A DNA stretch of 40,633 nucleotides from Longimicrobiales bacterium (GCA_035461765.1 DATHUY010000136.1:1-40633), one strand, 5' to 3'; positions 31,595-40,367 are shown, counted from the stretch's first letter. A program made the numbers and translations. The notes: generated by a model from the letters alone, not told the origin.

Positions 31595-32599
31595 CTACCA
31601 GAGCGCGATGACCAGCGCCGCCACGGCCAGCAGCAGCGCCGCACCGGCGGCCGCGGCGGTGAGGGTACCGGCAATGCGCATCTGTTCGAGCATCTGTCGC
31701 GTTTCCGTGAGCGCGGCCTCGTACGGGCGTTCCGGCGCCTCGATCACGGACTGCTTCATCACTGCCTTTGCGTGGACCACATCCTCCATGGCACCGATGA
31801 AATGCCGCTGATGAATGCGCTTCGCGTCGTCCGGGCCCTGCTCGGCGGCCGCGGCGAGCGCTGCCTTCAACACCGCATTGCGGATGTCACCGCCACTCAC
31901 CGCATATCGCTCAGCCAGTGCGCGAAAATCGACGTCGTCGGCGAGCGGCGTGCGCTGATGCAGCTGGACTCGCCAGATCTGCTCACGCTCCTCGACCGCA
32001 GGCAGCTCGAACAGCACGTGTGTGCGGATGCGTCTTTCAAAGGCGGGATCGAAGTTCGCGGCCAGATTCGTGGCAAAGATCACCACGCCATCGAAACGCT
32101 CCAGCTCCTGGAGCAGGACGTTGATCGTGGTGTTCGACTCGCGCTGCATGCCGTGTGAGACGTCCGTCGAGCGGCGCGCCGCGATGGCATCCGCCTCGTC
32201 GAAGAACAGGACCGCATCCTCTTCCTGCGCCATGCGGAAGATCGCAGCCACGTTCTTGGGTGTCTCACCGAACCACATCGACTCCAGCTCCGCGTAGCGT
32301 ACGAGCAGAAGGCGCTTGTTCAACTGATGCGCTATGGCTTCCGCGCAGATCGTCTTCCCCGTACCGGACGGCCCGGCAAAGTTGAACGCGAGCGCGGTCC
32401 CGGTCGGATGCCTCTCGCCCAGTCCCCATTCGTGAAATATGAGGTTGTAGCTGTGCACCTGCGTGAGCGCTTCCTGGAGCATGCGCAGCGTGTTCGGCGG
32501 CAGGATCACATCCCGGAATGTGCGACGTGCAACGACCGACTCGATGACGCCCTTGCGGCCGGTCAGGCCGGGGAACAGCCTCGCAAATGGATTCGACAT
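31595..32599 (-). CDS. AAA ATPase with a C-terminal membrane anchor
   Basis: Encodes 334 residues. A single AAA module has Walker A GPSGTGKT (76-83), Walker B LFFDEAD (131-137), sensor-1 Asn178 in FATNLAANFD and an Arg finger in FERRIR (189-192). The lid region (VSGGDIRNAVLKAAL) follows. The last 25 residues (TAAAAGAALLLAVAALVIALW) are a single hydrophobic helix at the extreme C-terminus, like a tail anchor. The ATPase would face the cytoplasm and could extract or remodel membrane proteins, in the manner of Msp1, which however is anchored at its N-terminus. Residues 1-60 hold no recognised domain. No SD is seen. Confidence 0.88.
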   Translation of the reverse strand: MSNPFARLFPGLTGRKGVIESVVARRTFRDVILPPNTLRMLQEALTQVHSYNLIFHEWGLGERHPTGTALAFNFAGPSGTGKTICAEAIAHQLNKRLLLVRYAELESMWFGETPKNVAAIFRMAQEEDAVLFFDEADAIAARRSTDVSHGMQRESNTTINVLLQELERFDGVVIFATNLAANFDPAFERRIRTHVLFELPAVEEREQIWRVQLHQRTPLADDVDFRALAERYAVSGGDIRNAVLKAALAAAAEQGPDDAKRIHQRHFIGAMEDVVHAKAVMKQSVIEAPERPYEAALTETRQMLEQMRIAGTLTAAAAGAALLLAVAALVIALW

Positions 32600-32657
32600 G
32601 CAGTGCTGTGGTGCAGGAACGGAGCCAGACGCCAGTGCGCCCGTGTGAACCGCGTGA

Positions 32658-32682
32658 GCCGCCGCGCCAGCGGCGCGGCGGC
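32658..32682 (-). terminator. Terminator hairpin after the PfpI-family gene
   Basis: GCCGCCGCGCC (32658-32668) and GGCGCGGCGGC (32672-32682) form a perfect 11-bp stem with a 3-base loop, 12 bases after the stop codon of the minus-strand PfpI gene. There is no T-tract. Confidence 0.5.
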
Positions 32683-32693
32683 CGCCGGCAGGG

Positions 32694-33257
32694 TCAGGCC
32701 GACTGCCCGGCGTGAACCCCTTCCGCGATCTCCTCGATCATCTTGCTGTTGAACTGCGGCAGGTCGTCCGGCTTGCGACTGGTGACCAGTCCGGAATCGA
32801 CCACGACGGCCCGGTCCTGCCACTCCGCACCCGCGTTCCGCAGGTCGGTCCTGAGCGACGGCCACGATGTCATCCGGCGGCCGCGCACGACGTCGGCTTC
32901 GATCAGCAGCCACGGACCATGGCAGATCGCGGCCACGGGCTTGCCGGCGTCGAAGAAGGCACGTGCAAAGGCAACGGCGCGATCGTTCACACGCAGGTTG
33001 TCCGGATTCATCTGGCCACCGGGCAGAACGAGGGCGTCGAATGTATCCGCGTCCGCATCCTCCAGGTTCACATCGACATCGAACTCGTCGCCCCAGTCGG
33101 TGTGCTGCCAGCCCTTCACCTTCTGTTTCTGTGGCGACACGATCACGGCCTCGGCGCCGGCTTTCCGCAGCGCTTCCATCGGCTGCTCCAGCTCGGCCTG
33201 CTCGAACCCGTTGTCGACCAGCACCGCCACCCTCTTCCCCGCGATGTCCTTCGCCAT
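32694..33257 (-). CDS. DJ-1/PfpI family protein (general stress protein 18-like)
   Basis: Encodes 187 residues of the DJ-1/PfpI fold. The nucleophile Cys lies in AAICHGPWLL, a Glu is near GFEQAELEQP, and the strand DALVLPGGQMNPDNLR is typical of the YhbO/GSP18 subgroup. Family members act as glyoxalases, deglycases or stress-induced chaperones; the deglycase activity is disputed. The ATG at 33257 has AGGAGG 6 bases upstream; the longer frame to 33446 is not used. It lies 76 bp downstream of the monooxygenase gene on the same strand and may belong to the B12 operon. Confidence 0.92.
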   Translation of the reverse strand: MAKDIAGKRVAVLVDNGFEQAELEQPMEALRKAGAEAVIVSPQKQKVKGWQHTDWGDEFDVDVNLEDADADTFDALVLPGGQMNPDNLRVNDRAVAFARAFFDAGKPVAAICHGPWLLIEADVVRGRRMTSWPSLRTDLRNAGAEWQDRAVVVDSGLVTSRKPDDLPQFNSKMIEEIAEGVHAGQSA

Positions 33258-33333
33258 CTTCTGCCTCCTGTCATGAGCTGCATTTGTAACGGGACGGACG
33301 TGCAAGTCATGTGCGAGGTACCGCGGAGGCAGG

Positions 33334-33681
33334 TCAGACTCCGTCGGCAGGCTGCGACGGCGGGTCAGCATCGTATCGCGAATCCATGAGCACTTCATAC
33401 GCCTCGTGCCGCACGGTCGTCCGCGCCATGATTGCGGCCGGCTCACGGCTGTGCGAGACCTCCCGCTCCTCGCTTTTCATGTAGCGTCTGAACGAGTCCG
33501 CATCTTCCCACATGGTCAGGAACGTGTGCGTTGCGGGCCCGGCTTTCGGCTTCAGAAGCTGAAGGTGCACAAAGCCGGGAAACGAGTCGACGAGGCGCGA
33601 TCGCTGGCGGAAGTGCTTTTCGAGCGCCTCGTGATCGTCCGGGGGCACGGTCAGGTGGGAGATGAACACGAACATTGTCAT
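33334..33681 (-). CDS. Antibiotic-biosynthesis-monooxygenase-like (ABM) protein
   Basis: Encodes 115 residues of a dimeric alpha/beta-barrel ABM domain: FVFISHLTVPPDDHEALEK, SFPGFVHLQLLKP, THTFLTMWEDADSFRRYMKS. Some members oxidise aromatic substrates without a cofactor and others (IsdG type) degrade haem. The short motif set does not decide, and the typical IsdG Asn-Trp-His set is not clearly present. The ATGA overlap (33678-33681) with the B12 protein shows they are translated together. It is cytoplasmic. Confidence 0.82.
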   Translation of the reverse strand: MTMFVFISHLTVPPDDHEALEKHFRQRSRLVDSFPGFVHLQLLKPKAGPATHTFLTMWEDADSFRRYMKSEEREVSHSREPAAIMARTTVRHEAYEVLMDSRYDADPPSQPADGV

Positions 33682-34733
33682 TCCCGGGGGGAAGTGTACA
33701 GTCCACGTACCAGTGTTACCGTGTCTCTGAGGTCGCGGGCGAAGCCGTTCGCGCCGATATCACGCCACATGTCGGCACGCGGGCGGAAGGCACCCCCACC
33801 CACAATGATCTGCAGCTCGCCCGGCGCGTGCCTGCGTACATCCTCAACCAGTCGCGCCACGTTCGGCATGTTGAAGAGCATGGTGGTGGAAATGCCGACC
33901 AGCGCCGGTTCGTGGGCATCGATCGCCTGGAGGACATCGCGGTGCGGTAGCTGGGTACCGAGAAACCGGACGTTCCAGCCGTCCGCCTCGAGCACGTCCG
34001 CAACCATGTTCGCGCCCAGCTGATGCAGCTCACCCTCGACGCCGGTAACGATCGCATTGCCGCGCGTGGAGTCGGGGATTTCCATGCGCGAATAGAGTTG
34101 CGCGACGACGTACTGCGTGATGGCCGTCGCCATGTGTTCGGTCGAGACCGATATCCGATTCTCCTCCCACAGTCGCCCCACCTCGTACTGTGCGGCCTGA
34201 AGCAGCTCCGTATACACGTCGGGCACGGACAGTCCGTCGCGCAGCAGCTCGAGAGCGACGTTCAAGGCGGCAGTGCGATGACCGCCGAGTATGGCATCCA
34301 GGTAGAGCCTGAGGTCGGTGTCCATGCCGGCAGGGGCGGGTGATGCTTCGGCATCACGCTCCCTGACCGCCTGGCAGGCGGCAGCGATGAGCCGGTCAAT
34401 GGATGCAGTGTCGTCGCCATCGAACGATGAGGCGAACTCTGCGCCAATCCCCGCCAGATTCTCGATCAGGAAGTCCGGGTCGATCCCTCTGGAGCCGAGG
34501 ACCCGTGCCGTCCACGTCGCGTAGTTGCGGAAGGCGGCTTCGCCGCCGCTCTGCACGGCGCCCGCAAGAAAGTCGATGTGGAACCGTGCGTCCTCCACGC
34601 CACGCGTCCGGGCGGCATCGCCGTAGCGCGTCAGCCAGTCGGGATGGTTCTGGAGGAACTCCTCCGTCACTCGCGCCGCGATATCGTCGCGCCGGGCGAG
34701 TATTGCTCCGGCCAGCGCGCGCCCGTCGGTCAT
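33678..34733 (-). CDS. Cobalamin-binding sensor protein, CarH/AerR-like, without DNA-binding domain
   Basis: Encodes 351 residues. Residues 1-120 form a helical domain of the RsbR-N-like type (ARRDDIAARVTEEFLQNHP). Residues 140-215 form the four-helix cap of light-sensing B12 proteins: W189 followed nine residues later by E199-H200 fits W-x9-EH, the signature of CarH. Residues 225-345 are the Rossmann-like B12 domain with E235-x-H237-x-x-G240 (lower ligand His), STTML (S-x-L) and VGGGAF. As in CarH, position 235 is Glu where methionine synthase has Asp. In Thermus CarH the residue after Trp is a His; here it is Glu190. There is no helix-turn-helix. It probably senses light or B12 and acts through a partner, likely the PAS protein. 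Confidence 0.85.
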   Translation of the reverse strand: MTDGRALAGAILARRDDIAARVTEEFLQNHPDWLTRYGDAARTRGVEDARFHIDFLAGAVQSGGEAAFRNYATWTARVLGSRGIDPDFLIENLAGIGAEFASSFDGDDTASIDRLIAAACQAVRERDAEASPAPAGMDTDLRLYLDAILGGHRTAALNVALELLRDGLSVPDVYTELLQAAQYEVGRLWEENRISVSTEHMATAITQYVVAQLYSRMEIPDSTRGNAIVTGVEGELHQLGANMVADVLEADGWNVRFLGTQLPHRDVLQAIDAHEPALVGISTTMLFNMPNVARLVEDVRRHAPGELQIIVGGGAFRPRADMWRDIGANGFARDLRDTVTLVRGLYTSPRE

Positions 34734-35464
34734 ATGCTGTCCTCTTCCTCCAGCTCGTTGACGAGCCGCTCATGGCAGGGTGGACAGTACCCGTGGCTCA
34801 CGAAGATATCGTTCGTCCTGAGATAATCGATGACCGGCTCCCAGCGGGAGCCACCGCTCTTCACCTGGCCGCAGGACATGCAGACCGGCAACACCTCCTG
34901 GATCTTCTGCAGATGCCAGTATGACGTTTCGAGGTCCTTCAGCGTGCGGACGAGCTGCTCGTTGGCGTTCTCGAGTGCGCGGCTCTTGCGCGCCAGCTCG
35001 CGCGTCAACGTCGCGAACTCGTTGTTGACCAGAAGCAGCCGGGCAGTGGCATCGTGCGCTTCACCACTCTCCGCCTCGCCCAGAATGATCAACCGGTCAC
35101 TGCGTCGCTGCAGCACACAACGCAGTGTGCGGGGATTGTGTGCAGACGTGACGACATTGAGCAGGCACGTGGCATCCGACGGCAGGGCGCCGCCGCTCGC
35201 CCAGTCCAGCACCTGCGGACCATCGGATTCAGTGAGGAAGTCGGCCACACTGCGACCCTCCAGGTCCGCTGCAGCGATGCCGACATGCCGGGCGAAGGAA
35301 TCGTTCGTGCGCAGGATCCCGCCCGCAGGCGCGACCTCGAGATACTGAATCGTCGAAAGCTCGATGAGTGCGCGCAGCAGGTCCCCGTCGGGATCCCGGA
35401 TCGGGACGTCATCTGTTGTCTTCAACGCGGCATTCCGTGGTCTGTGGCGGCGCGGACAAAGCAT
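34730..35464 (-). CDS. PAS-domain signalling protein with C-terminal Cys cluster
   Basis: Encodes 244 residues. A PAS domain (about residues 25-140, with NDSFARHVGIAAADLEGRS) is followed by a coiled coil (about 150-190, LARKSRALENANEQLVRTLK). The C-terminus has LPVCMSCGQVKSGGSRWEPV and GYCPPC, two CxxC pairs as found at the ends of some PAS and GGDEF proteins. This may bind zinc or respond to redox state. There is no kinase or output domain, so it would need a partner. Its stop overlaps the B12-protein start (ATGA, 34730-34733). The start is uncertain: ATG at 35464, or TTG at 35425; frames longer than this run into the divergent gene. Confidence 0.78.
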   Translation of the reverse strand: MLCPRRHRPRNAALKTTDDVPIRDPDGDLLRALIELSTIQYLEVAPAGGILRTNDSFARHVGIAAADLEGRSVADFLTESDGPQVLDWASGGALPSDATCLLNVVTSAHNPRTLRCVLQRRSDRLIILGEAESGEAHDATARLLLVNNEFATLTRELARKSRALENANEQLVRTLKDLETSYWHLQKIQEVLPVCMSCGQVKSGGSRWEPVIDYLRTNDIFVSHGYCPPCHERLVNELEEEDSI

Positions 35465-35545
35465 GATGCAGTCCGCGCACCGGTCGTGCCACTGGACTCG
35501 CCGGCACTCCGTGGCTATGCTGGAACATACCCCGGGGTGAGCTCC

Positions 35546-36499
35546 ATGTCCGGCAGCAGTCTCTCTCTCCTGTTCGCGCTGGCCGCGATTACCACCGCCG
35601 CCGTATCCGGCGTCGACGCGGACAGGTCCGCTGCATCCTCGCCCGGCGGCGCACGCGGCGGTTCTGCCGCGGCCTCGATGCGACCCCTGCCGTTCTACTA
35701 CGACCTGTACACGTTCCGCGGGAGAGGCGGCACCACCGCGATCGTGACGGCGTTCGCAGTCGAGGCGGGTCGCCTCGAAACGGAGGCCGCGGACAGCAGG
35801 ACGCGATATCGCTTCAGCGTTACGCTCGTGCTCGCCGATACCGCGATCGGCTCCGTATCGAACACGCACGACACGGTCTACGTGGACGTCGCGCGGCCGC
35901 TGGACGACGATCATTTGCTTTATACCCACGTCGAGGTGCCCGCACCGCCATCGGCGAGCACGCGCCAGCGCGTCATCATGACGGATGCCACCTCTCCCGG
36001 TATCGGTCAGCTGTACAGCGAGCGCTTCCCGATACCGGACTACAGCGGGAGCCAGCTGATGCTGAGCGACATTGCGCTGGGTCAGCCCGATGCGCACGCC
36101 GGCTGGAAGCGCGGGGATGTCACGCTCGCCCTCCTGCCCACGAGCCGTCTGCCATCGAGCGCATTCGACGTCTATTACGAGATATACAACCTGGCGCCCG
36201 CGAGAGACTACGCGACCGACATCGTGATCGAGCACGCGCCGAGCTCGGACCGCGGTCGAACGGAGGACCGGAAGCCAGTCCGCCTGCGATTCGTCGGGAA
36301 ATCGGACAGCGGGCGTGAGCGCACGCAGGCTGAGCTTCGCCGCGTGGAGACGTCGCTTTCGCGGGGCCGGTATCGTATGACGATCACGATCACCGACCTG
36401 GTCAACGGCAGGTCGGCCAGCCGGTCGCGTGCATTCGAGGTCGGCGGCCCCGCAGATGTCACCATGGTGCCCGCTCTGCCGCCGACTGCACGACGCTGA
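35546..36499 (+). CDS. Secreted hypothetical protein
   Basis: Encodes 317 residues. A signal peptide (MSGSSLSLLFALAAITTAAVS) and a Ser/Ala/Gly linker precede a beta-rich body (YYDLYTFRGRGG, YRFSVTLVLADTAIG). LMLSDIALG and the late RYRMTITITDLVNGRSASR recall the C-terminal parts of GWxTD-type proteins of Gemmatimonadota and Bacteroidota, but the GWxTD motif itself is absent. The ATG at 35546 has a GGGGTGA SD-like stretch 5 bases upstream. Divergent from the PAS/B12 operon. Function unknown. Confidence 0.72.
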   Translation: MSGSSLSLLFALAAITTAAVSGVDADRSAASSPGGARGGSAAASMRPLPFYYDLYTFRGRGGTTAIVTAFAVEAGRLETEAADSRTRYRFSVTLVLADTAIGSVSNTHDTVYVDVARPLDDDHLLYTHVEVPAPPSASTRQRVIMTDATSPGIGQLYSERFPIPDYSGSQLMLSDIALGQPDAHAGWKRGDVTLALLPTSRLPSSAFDVYYEIYNLAPARDYATDIVIEHAPSSDRGRTEDRKPVRLRFVGKSDSGRERTQAELRRVETSLSRGRYRMTITITDLVNGRSASRSRAFEVGGPADVTMVPALPPTARR

Positions 36500-36606
36500 T
36501 CGACAGGCGGTGTCGGACCTTCACCGCCGGCTTCGTGTATGACATACAGCGGTGCCGTGCGTCGGGCGTTCTGCACCGGTTCCAATCATTCCACAGGGAG
36601 GGAATC

Positions 36607-37125
36607 ATAGCAGGGAACAACAACACACGCGTCAACGAAATGATCCGCATCAGTCCCGTCCGCCTCATCGCCGACACCGGCGAGCAACGAGGCATCGTCT
36701 CCATCGAACAAGCCAGAGAAGCTGCAGCCGAAGCCGGCCTCGATCTCGTCGAGGTGGCCGCACGCTCGCGTCCGCCCGTAGTCCGCATCATGGACTGGGG
36801 CCGCTACCAGTACGAGCAGCAGAAGCGTGCAAAGGAAGCGAAAAAGAAGCAGCACACGGTGAGTGTGAAGGAAGTGAAGCTGCGACCGCGCACGGACGAC
36901 CATGACCTCGACTTCAAGCTGCGCAACGCGCGCCGGTTCCTGGAGAAGGGGAGCAACGTCAAGATCACGGTCCGGTTCCGCGGCCCCGAGCTGCGCCGTC
37001 CCGATCTGGGGCATGAGCTGCTCGACACGGTGCAGGAGGACCTGTCGGAGTATGCCCGGGTGGAGGCCCGCTCGCGCCATCTGGAGGGCCGCCAGCTCAC
37101 CATGATGCTCGCACCTGAGCGCTGA
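36607..37125 (+). CDS. infC: Translation initiation factor IF-3
   Basis: Encodes 172 residues if started at ATA (36607). The N-domain (RVNEMIRISPVRLI ... IMDWGRYQYEQQKRAKEAKKKQ) and C-domain (KEVKLRPRTDDHDLDFKLRNARRFL, VKITVRFRG) are full-length IF-3. It binds the 30S subunit and keeps initiation accurate. infC in many bacteria starts with a rare AUU, AUA or AUC codon, which lets IF-3 repress its own translation. Here GGAGG (36598-36602) lies 4 bases before ATA, with ATC one codon earlier. The downstream ATG at 36640 would remove about 11 residues of the conserved N-terminus, and the ATG at 36535 adds unrelated sequence. rpmI and rplT do not follow. Confidence 0.93.
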   Translation: MAGNNNTRVNEMIRISPVRLIADTGEQRGIVSIEQAREAAAEAGLDLVEVAARSRPPVVRIMDWGRYQYEQQKRAKEAKKKQHTVSVKEVKLRPRTDDHDLDFKLRNARRFLEKGSNVKITVRFRGPELRRPDLGHELLDTVQEDLSEYARVEARSRHLEGRQLTMMLAPER

Positions 37126-37141
37126 TCCACCGACCGCCGGG

Positions 37142-37170
37142 AGCGCCGTCCGTGGTGCATGGACGGCGCT
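37142..37170 (+). terminator. Hairpin after infC
   Basis: AGCGCCGTCC (37142-37151) and GGACGGCGCT (37161-37170) form a perfect 10-bp stem with a 9-base loop, 16 bases after the infC stop. There is no T-tract; it probably ends the infC transcript. Confidence 0.55.
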
Positions 37171-37266
37171 GACCGGCCATCGTCAGGTGCGGCACCGGGT
37201 GTCGCGCCGTGACGGCGTTTCATCCTCCAATCAAGTGAGGCCGTCTCCTCCCGTCGCCGGCAAATC

Positions 37267-37295
37267 TGGACCGGCACGGCGGGGTGCGGTATGCT
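37267..37295 (+). promoter_or_regulatory. Possible sigma-70-type promoter for the M14 peptidase
   Basis: TGGACC (37267-37272), a 17-bp spacer and TATGCT (37290-37295). It would start transcription near 37302, giving a leader of about 100 bases. Each hexamer matches the consensus at 4 of 6 bases. Confidence 0.4.
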
Positions 37296-37400
37296 AGTGC
37301 TTCCAGCGAAGCATCATGAGCACCAGGTCGGGGGGTGGCCAGCGAGCCATGCCCGGATACCGCACGCTGCACTTACAGTCCATTCCAAGGAGACACGCCG

Positions 37401-40367
37401 ATGAGGAAGGCACCCCTCTGCGCACGAGCATGGAAGCCCATGCTGATGGGACTCGTACTGCTCGGCGCCGGTGCACCGGGACTGAACGCACAGCAGGCCG
37501 TGACCGGGCTCCGCGATCCGGGCCAGCAGCAGGATGCGGAATTCGCGAGGCTGTATTCGGAATGGACGAGTGACCCGCAGTACGGCAGTCCCCTCGTCGA
37601 TCACCTCCCTCTGGCGGACGGCATACCGACGACGAAGGACGTGCTCGGCTACTACGTCGGTGCGCCGAAGATGCTCACGTACTACGAAGACATCATCCGG
37701 TACTACCGCGCGCTCGCGGCGGCATCGCCCCGTGTACAGGTAGAGACTATCGGCCGGTCGGATGAGGGGCGCGAGCTGGTCGTGGTGTGGGTGTCCTCCG
37801 ATCAGAACATCGCGGGACTCCGTGAGAACCGTGACAACCTCGCACGCATAGCGGATCCGCGCGGAGCCGATGAAGACGAGATTCGCAGACTCATCGACAC
37901 GACGAAGCCTCATTACCACCTCATGGGCGGCCTCCACAGCGGCGAGCTCGGCCCGCCCGAGATGCTCATGGAGCTCGCGTACCGGCTGGCGGTGGAGACA
38001 TCGCCGTTCGTCAGTCAGATCCGTGACAACGTCATCGTCTCCATCACACCCGTCGCCGACCCGGACGGGCGTGACCGCCTGGTGGACTGGTTCTACCGCA
38101 ACCTCGAGCGGGACTCGATCATCGCGACCAGCGATGAGCGGCCGGACACGCTGGCAATGAACGACACGGCGCGGGCGGAGTGGAGGACGCGGAACCGCAC
38201 GATGGGCGTGCCGTACTGGGGTCGCTACGTCTATCACGACAACAACCGCGACATCAACCTGTCGCAGGTCTCGATGCGCGCGATCACGGACTGGTACTTC
38301 ACGGCGTATCCGCCGATCATGCACGACCTGCACGAATCGCTCGCGCTGCTCTACACGTACAGCGGCGGCCCGCCGCAGAATCCCAACCTCGATCCGCTCC
38401 TGTTCGGCGAGCTGCGCTTCTTCTCCGACTGGGAGCTTGCGCAGATGACGAAGTGGGGCATGCCGGGCGTATACACCCACGCGTTCATGGATGGCTGGTC
38501 GCCCGGCTACCTCGGATCGGTGGCGTACAACCACAACGGCATGATGCGGATGTACGAGACGCAGTCGGGGCGCGACGTCGACGTGGACTCGCTGCGCACG
38601 GCGCGCGAGAAGGCAGCGGCCGATTCGGCGGCCGCGGCTGACACGGCGACGGCTGGCGCGCGCGGGGGTCGGAACGCACGGAGCGCTTCGCAGGCCGGCC
38701 GCGCGGGCGGCGTGCCGACCGGACGTGGCGGGAGTCAGGATCGCGAGTGGTATCGCGGCATCCCCGTGCCCGAGCACGCAGTGTCGGAGTTCACACGACG
38801 TAACAACGCCAACTACATGCAGACGGGTGTGCTGCTCGGGCTGCAGCTCACGGCGATGTTCCCGAGCCTGGTGCTCGAGAACTTCCATGTGAAGACGCGC
38901 AACTCGATGGAGAAGGGACGGACGGAGGCGCCGTACGGATTTGCGATTCCGGTGCAGCGGGACATGACGCGCGTGACCACGCTGCTCGACGTCCTGCGTG
39001 CGCAGGCCATCGAGGTCGGCAGGCTCGATTCGAAGCTCGTCCTCGAGTCCGACACGCTGCCCGCGGGTTCCTACATCATCAAGCTCGACCAGCCGTATGG
39101 CCGTCTCGCCAAGAATCTCCTCGAGATCCAGGAGTATCCGGACGCGCGCCTGCGCACGTACGATGACAGCGGCTGGACGATGGGGCTGGCGTTCGACGCC
39201 GACGTCCTCCAGATCGACGACGCGGCCATACTCGATGCACCCGTGACACCGGTCGACGTGCCTGCGTCACACGGCGCAGTGGCCGGCAGCGGTACGGCCG
39301 CCCTCGCCGTGGCACATCTCGGCTCCAATCACATGATCCAGCTGCGGTATCGGCTGCTGGACATGAATGTCAGCGTGGCCGAGCAGCCGTTCGCGGCGGA
39401 AGGCGTCGAGTTCCCGGCCGGCTCGTTCATCATCACCGGCTCGCCGCAGCAGGTGGAGGCGGCGAAGGCGCTCGTCGACTCGCTCGGTCTGACCGGGGCT
39501 GCACTGTCGAACGTGCCCATGGTCGCCACGCACGATGCCGATGCGCCGCGCATCGCGATCTATTCGCAGTGGAACGGCACACAGGAGCTCGGCTGGTATC
39601 GTCACGCGTTCGATCAGTTCGGCATACCGTATGACCTGATCTACAAGGAGCGGGTCATGCAGGGGAACCTCGAGGCGGACTACGATGTCATCGTCATGGC
39701 GTCGCAGAACATCAATCGCGAGAGCGTGCTGGCCGATCCGGCCGATCGGCCGCAGCCGTACAGACAGACGGAGCGGTTCCGCTTCCTCGGCATGTATGGC
39801 GAGACGGCTGACATGACGGGTGGCTTCGGCGAGGCGGGCGTCCGTGCGTTCGAGCAGTTCCTGCAGGCCGGCCGGACGCTGATCGCGACGCACAATGCGG
39901 TGCGCTTCCCGATCGAGTTCGGGTTCGGCCGGTCGTTCGACCTGGAGTCGCCGGAAGGTGTGAGCGCGCAGAAGCCGCTCGTGCTGGCGAAGATCTCGAG
40001 GATGGAGCACCCGGTCTTCTACGGGCATCCGGATTCGATCTTCCCGATGAAGTACGGCCAGAACTCACAGGTCTTCCGTGTCGGTGTTGCGGACGAGGCG
40101 AACGTCCTCGCCCGTTACGTCGGCGGCGATGATGCGGTCCTGAGCGGACTGATGACGGGCGCCGACAGCATCGCCGGACGCGCGTTCGTGGTCGATGTAC
40201 CGAATGCGTACAACGGGCGGGGGCGCGTGATCATGTTCGCCAACAATCCCATCTACCGCTGGCAGAATCACGGTGAGTTCGGCATGGTGTTCAACGCGAT
40301 CATCAACTGGAACGACGTGCCGCCGGCGCGGCCTCTCAAGCCGGAGGGTGTGGCCGAAGACCGTTGA
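37401..40367 (+). CDS. Secreted M14 family zinc carboxypeptidase (large)
   Basis: Encodes 988 residues. A signal peptide (about 1-33, MRKAPLCARAW ... GAPGLNAQQ) precedes a zinc carboxypeptidase domain. The metal ligands are in GGLHSGELGPPE (H-x-x-E, about residues 177-180) and the third His in IMHDLHE; the Glu of MRMYETQSG may be the catalytic base. A 50-residue Ala/Gly/Arg-rich insert (about 400-450, REKAAADSAAAADTATAG) splits the protein. The C-terminal half has a GATase-like shape (PFAAEGVEFPAGSFIITGSP, FVVDVPNAYNGRGRVIMFAN) seen in large Gemmatimonadota M14 proteins. Probably a nutritional peptidase. The ATG at 37401 has AAGGAG 8 bases upstream. Confidence 0.92.
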   Translation: MRKAPLCARAWKPMLMGLVLLGAGAPGLNAQQAVTGLRDPGQQQDAEFARLYSEWTSDPQYGSPLVDHLPLADGIPTTKDVLGYYVGAPKMLTYYEDIIRYYRALAAASPRVQVETIGRSDEGRELVVVWVSSDQNIAGLRENRDNLARIADPRGADEDEIRRLIDTTKPHYHLMGGLHSGELGPPEMLMELAYRLAVETSPFVSQIRDNVIVSITPVADPDGRDRLVDWFYRNLERDSIIATSDERPDTLAMNDTARAEWRTRNRTMGVPYWGRYVYHDNNRDINLSQVSMRAITDWYFTAYPPIMHDLHESLALLYTYSGGPPQNPNLDPLLFGELRFFSDWELAQMTKWGMPGVYTHAFMDGWSPGYLGSVAYNHNGMMRMYETQSGRDVDVDSLRTAREKAAADSAAAADTATAGARGGRNARSASQAGRAGGVPTGRGGSQDREWYRGIPVPEHAVSEFTRRNNANYMQTGVLLGLQLTAMFPSLVLENFHVKTRNSMEKGRTEAPYGFAIPVQRDMTRVTTLLDVLRAQAIEVGRLDSKLVLESDTLPAGSYIIKLDQPYGRLAKNLLEIQEYPDARLRTYDDSGWTMGLAFDADVLQIDDAAILDAPVTPVDVPASHGAVAGSGTAALAVAHLGSNHMIQLRYRLLDMNVSVAEQPFAAEGVEFPAGSFIITGSPQQVEAAKALVDSLGLTGAALSNVPMVATHDADAPRIAIYSQWNGTQELGWYRHAFDQFGIPYDLIYKERVMQGNLEADYDVIVMASQNINRESVLADPADRPQPYRQTERFRFLGMYGETADMTGGFGEAGVRAFEQFLQAGRTLIATHNAVRFPIEFGFGRSFDLESPEGVSAQKPLVLAKISRMEHPVFYGHPDSIFPMKYGQNSQVFRVGVADEANVLARYVGGDDAVLSGLMTGADSIAGRAFVVDVPNAYNGRGRVIMFANNPIYRWQNHGEFGMVFNAIINWNDVPPARPLKPEGVAEDR

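Noticed and set aside
35054-35545. Upstream extension of the secreted protein gene
   Set aside because: This part overlaps the PAS coding region on the other strand, while the ATG at 35546 begins a normal signal peptide.
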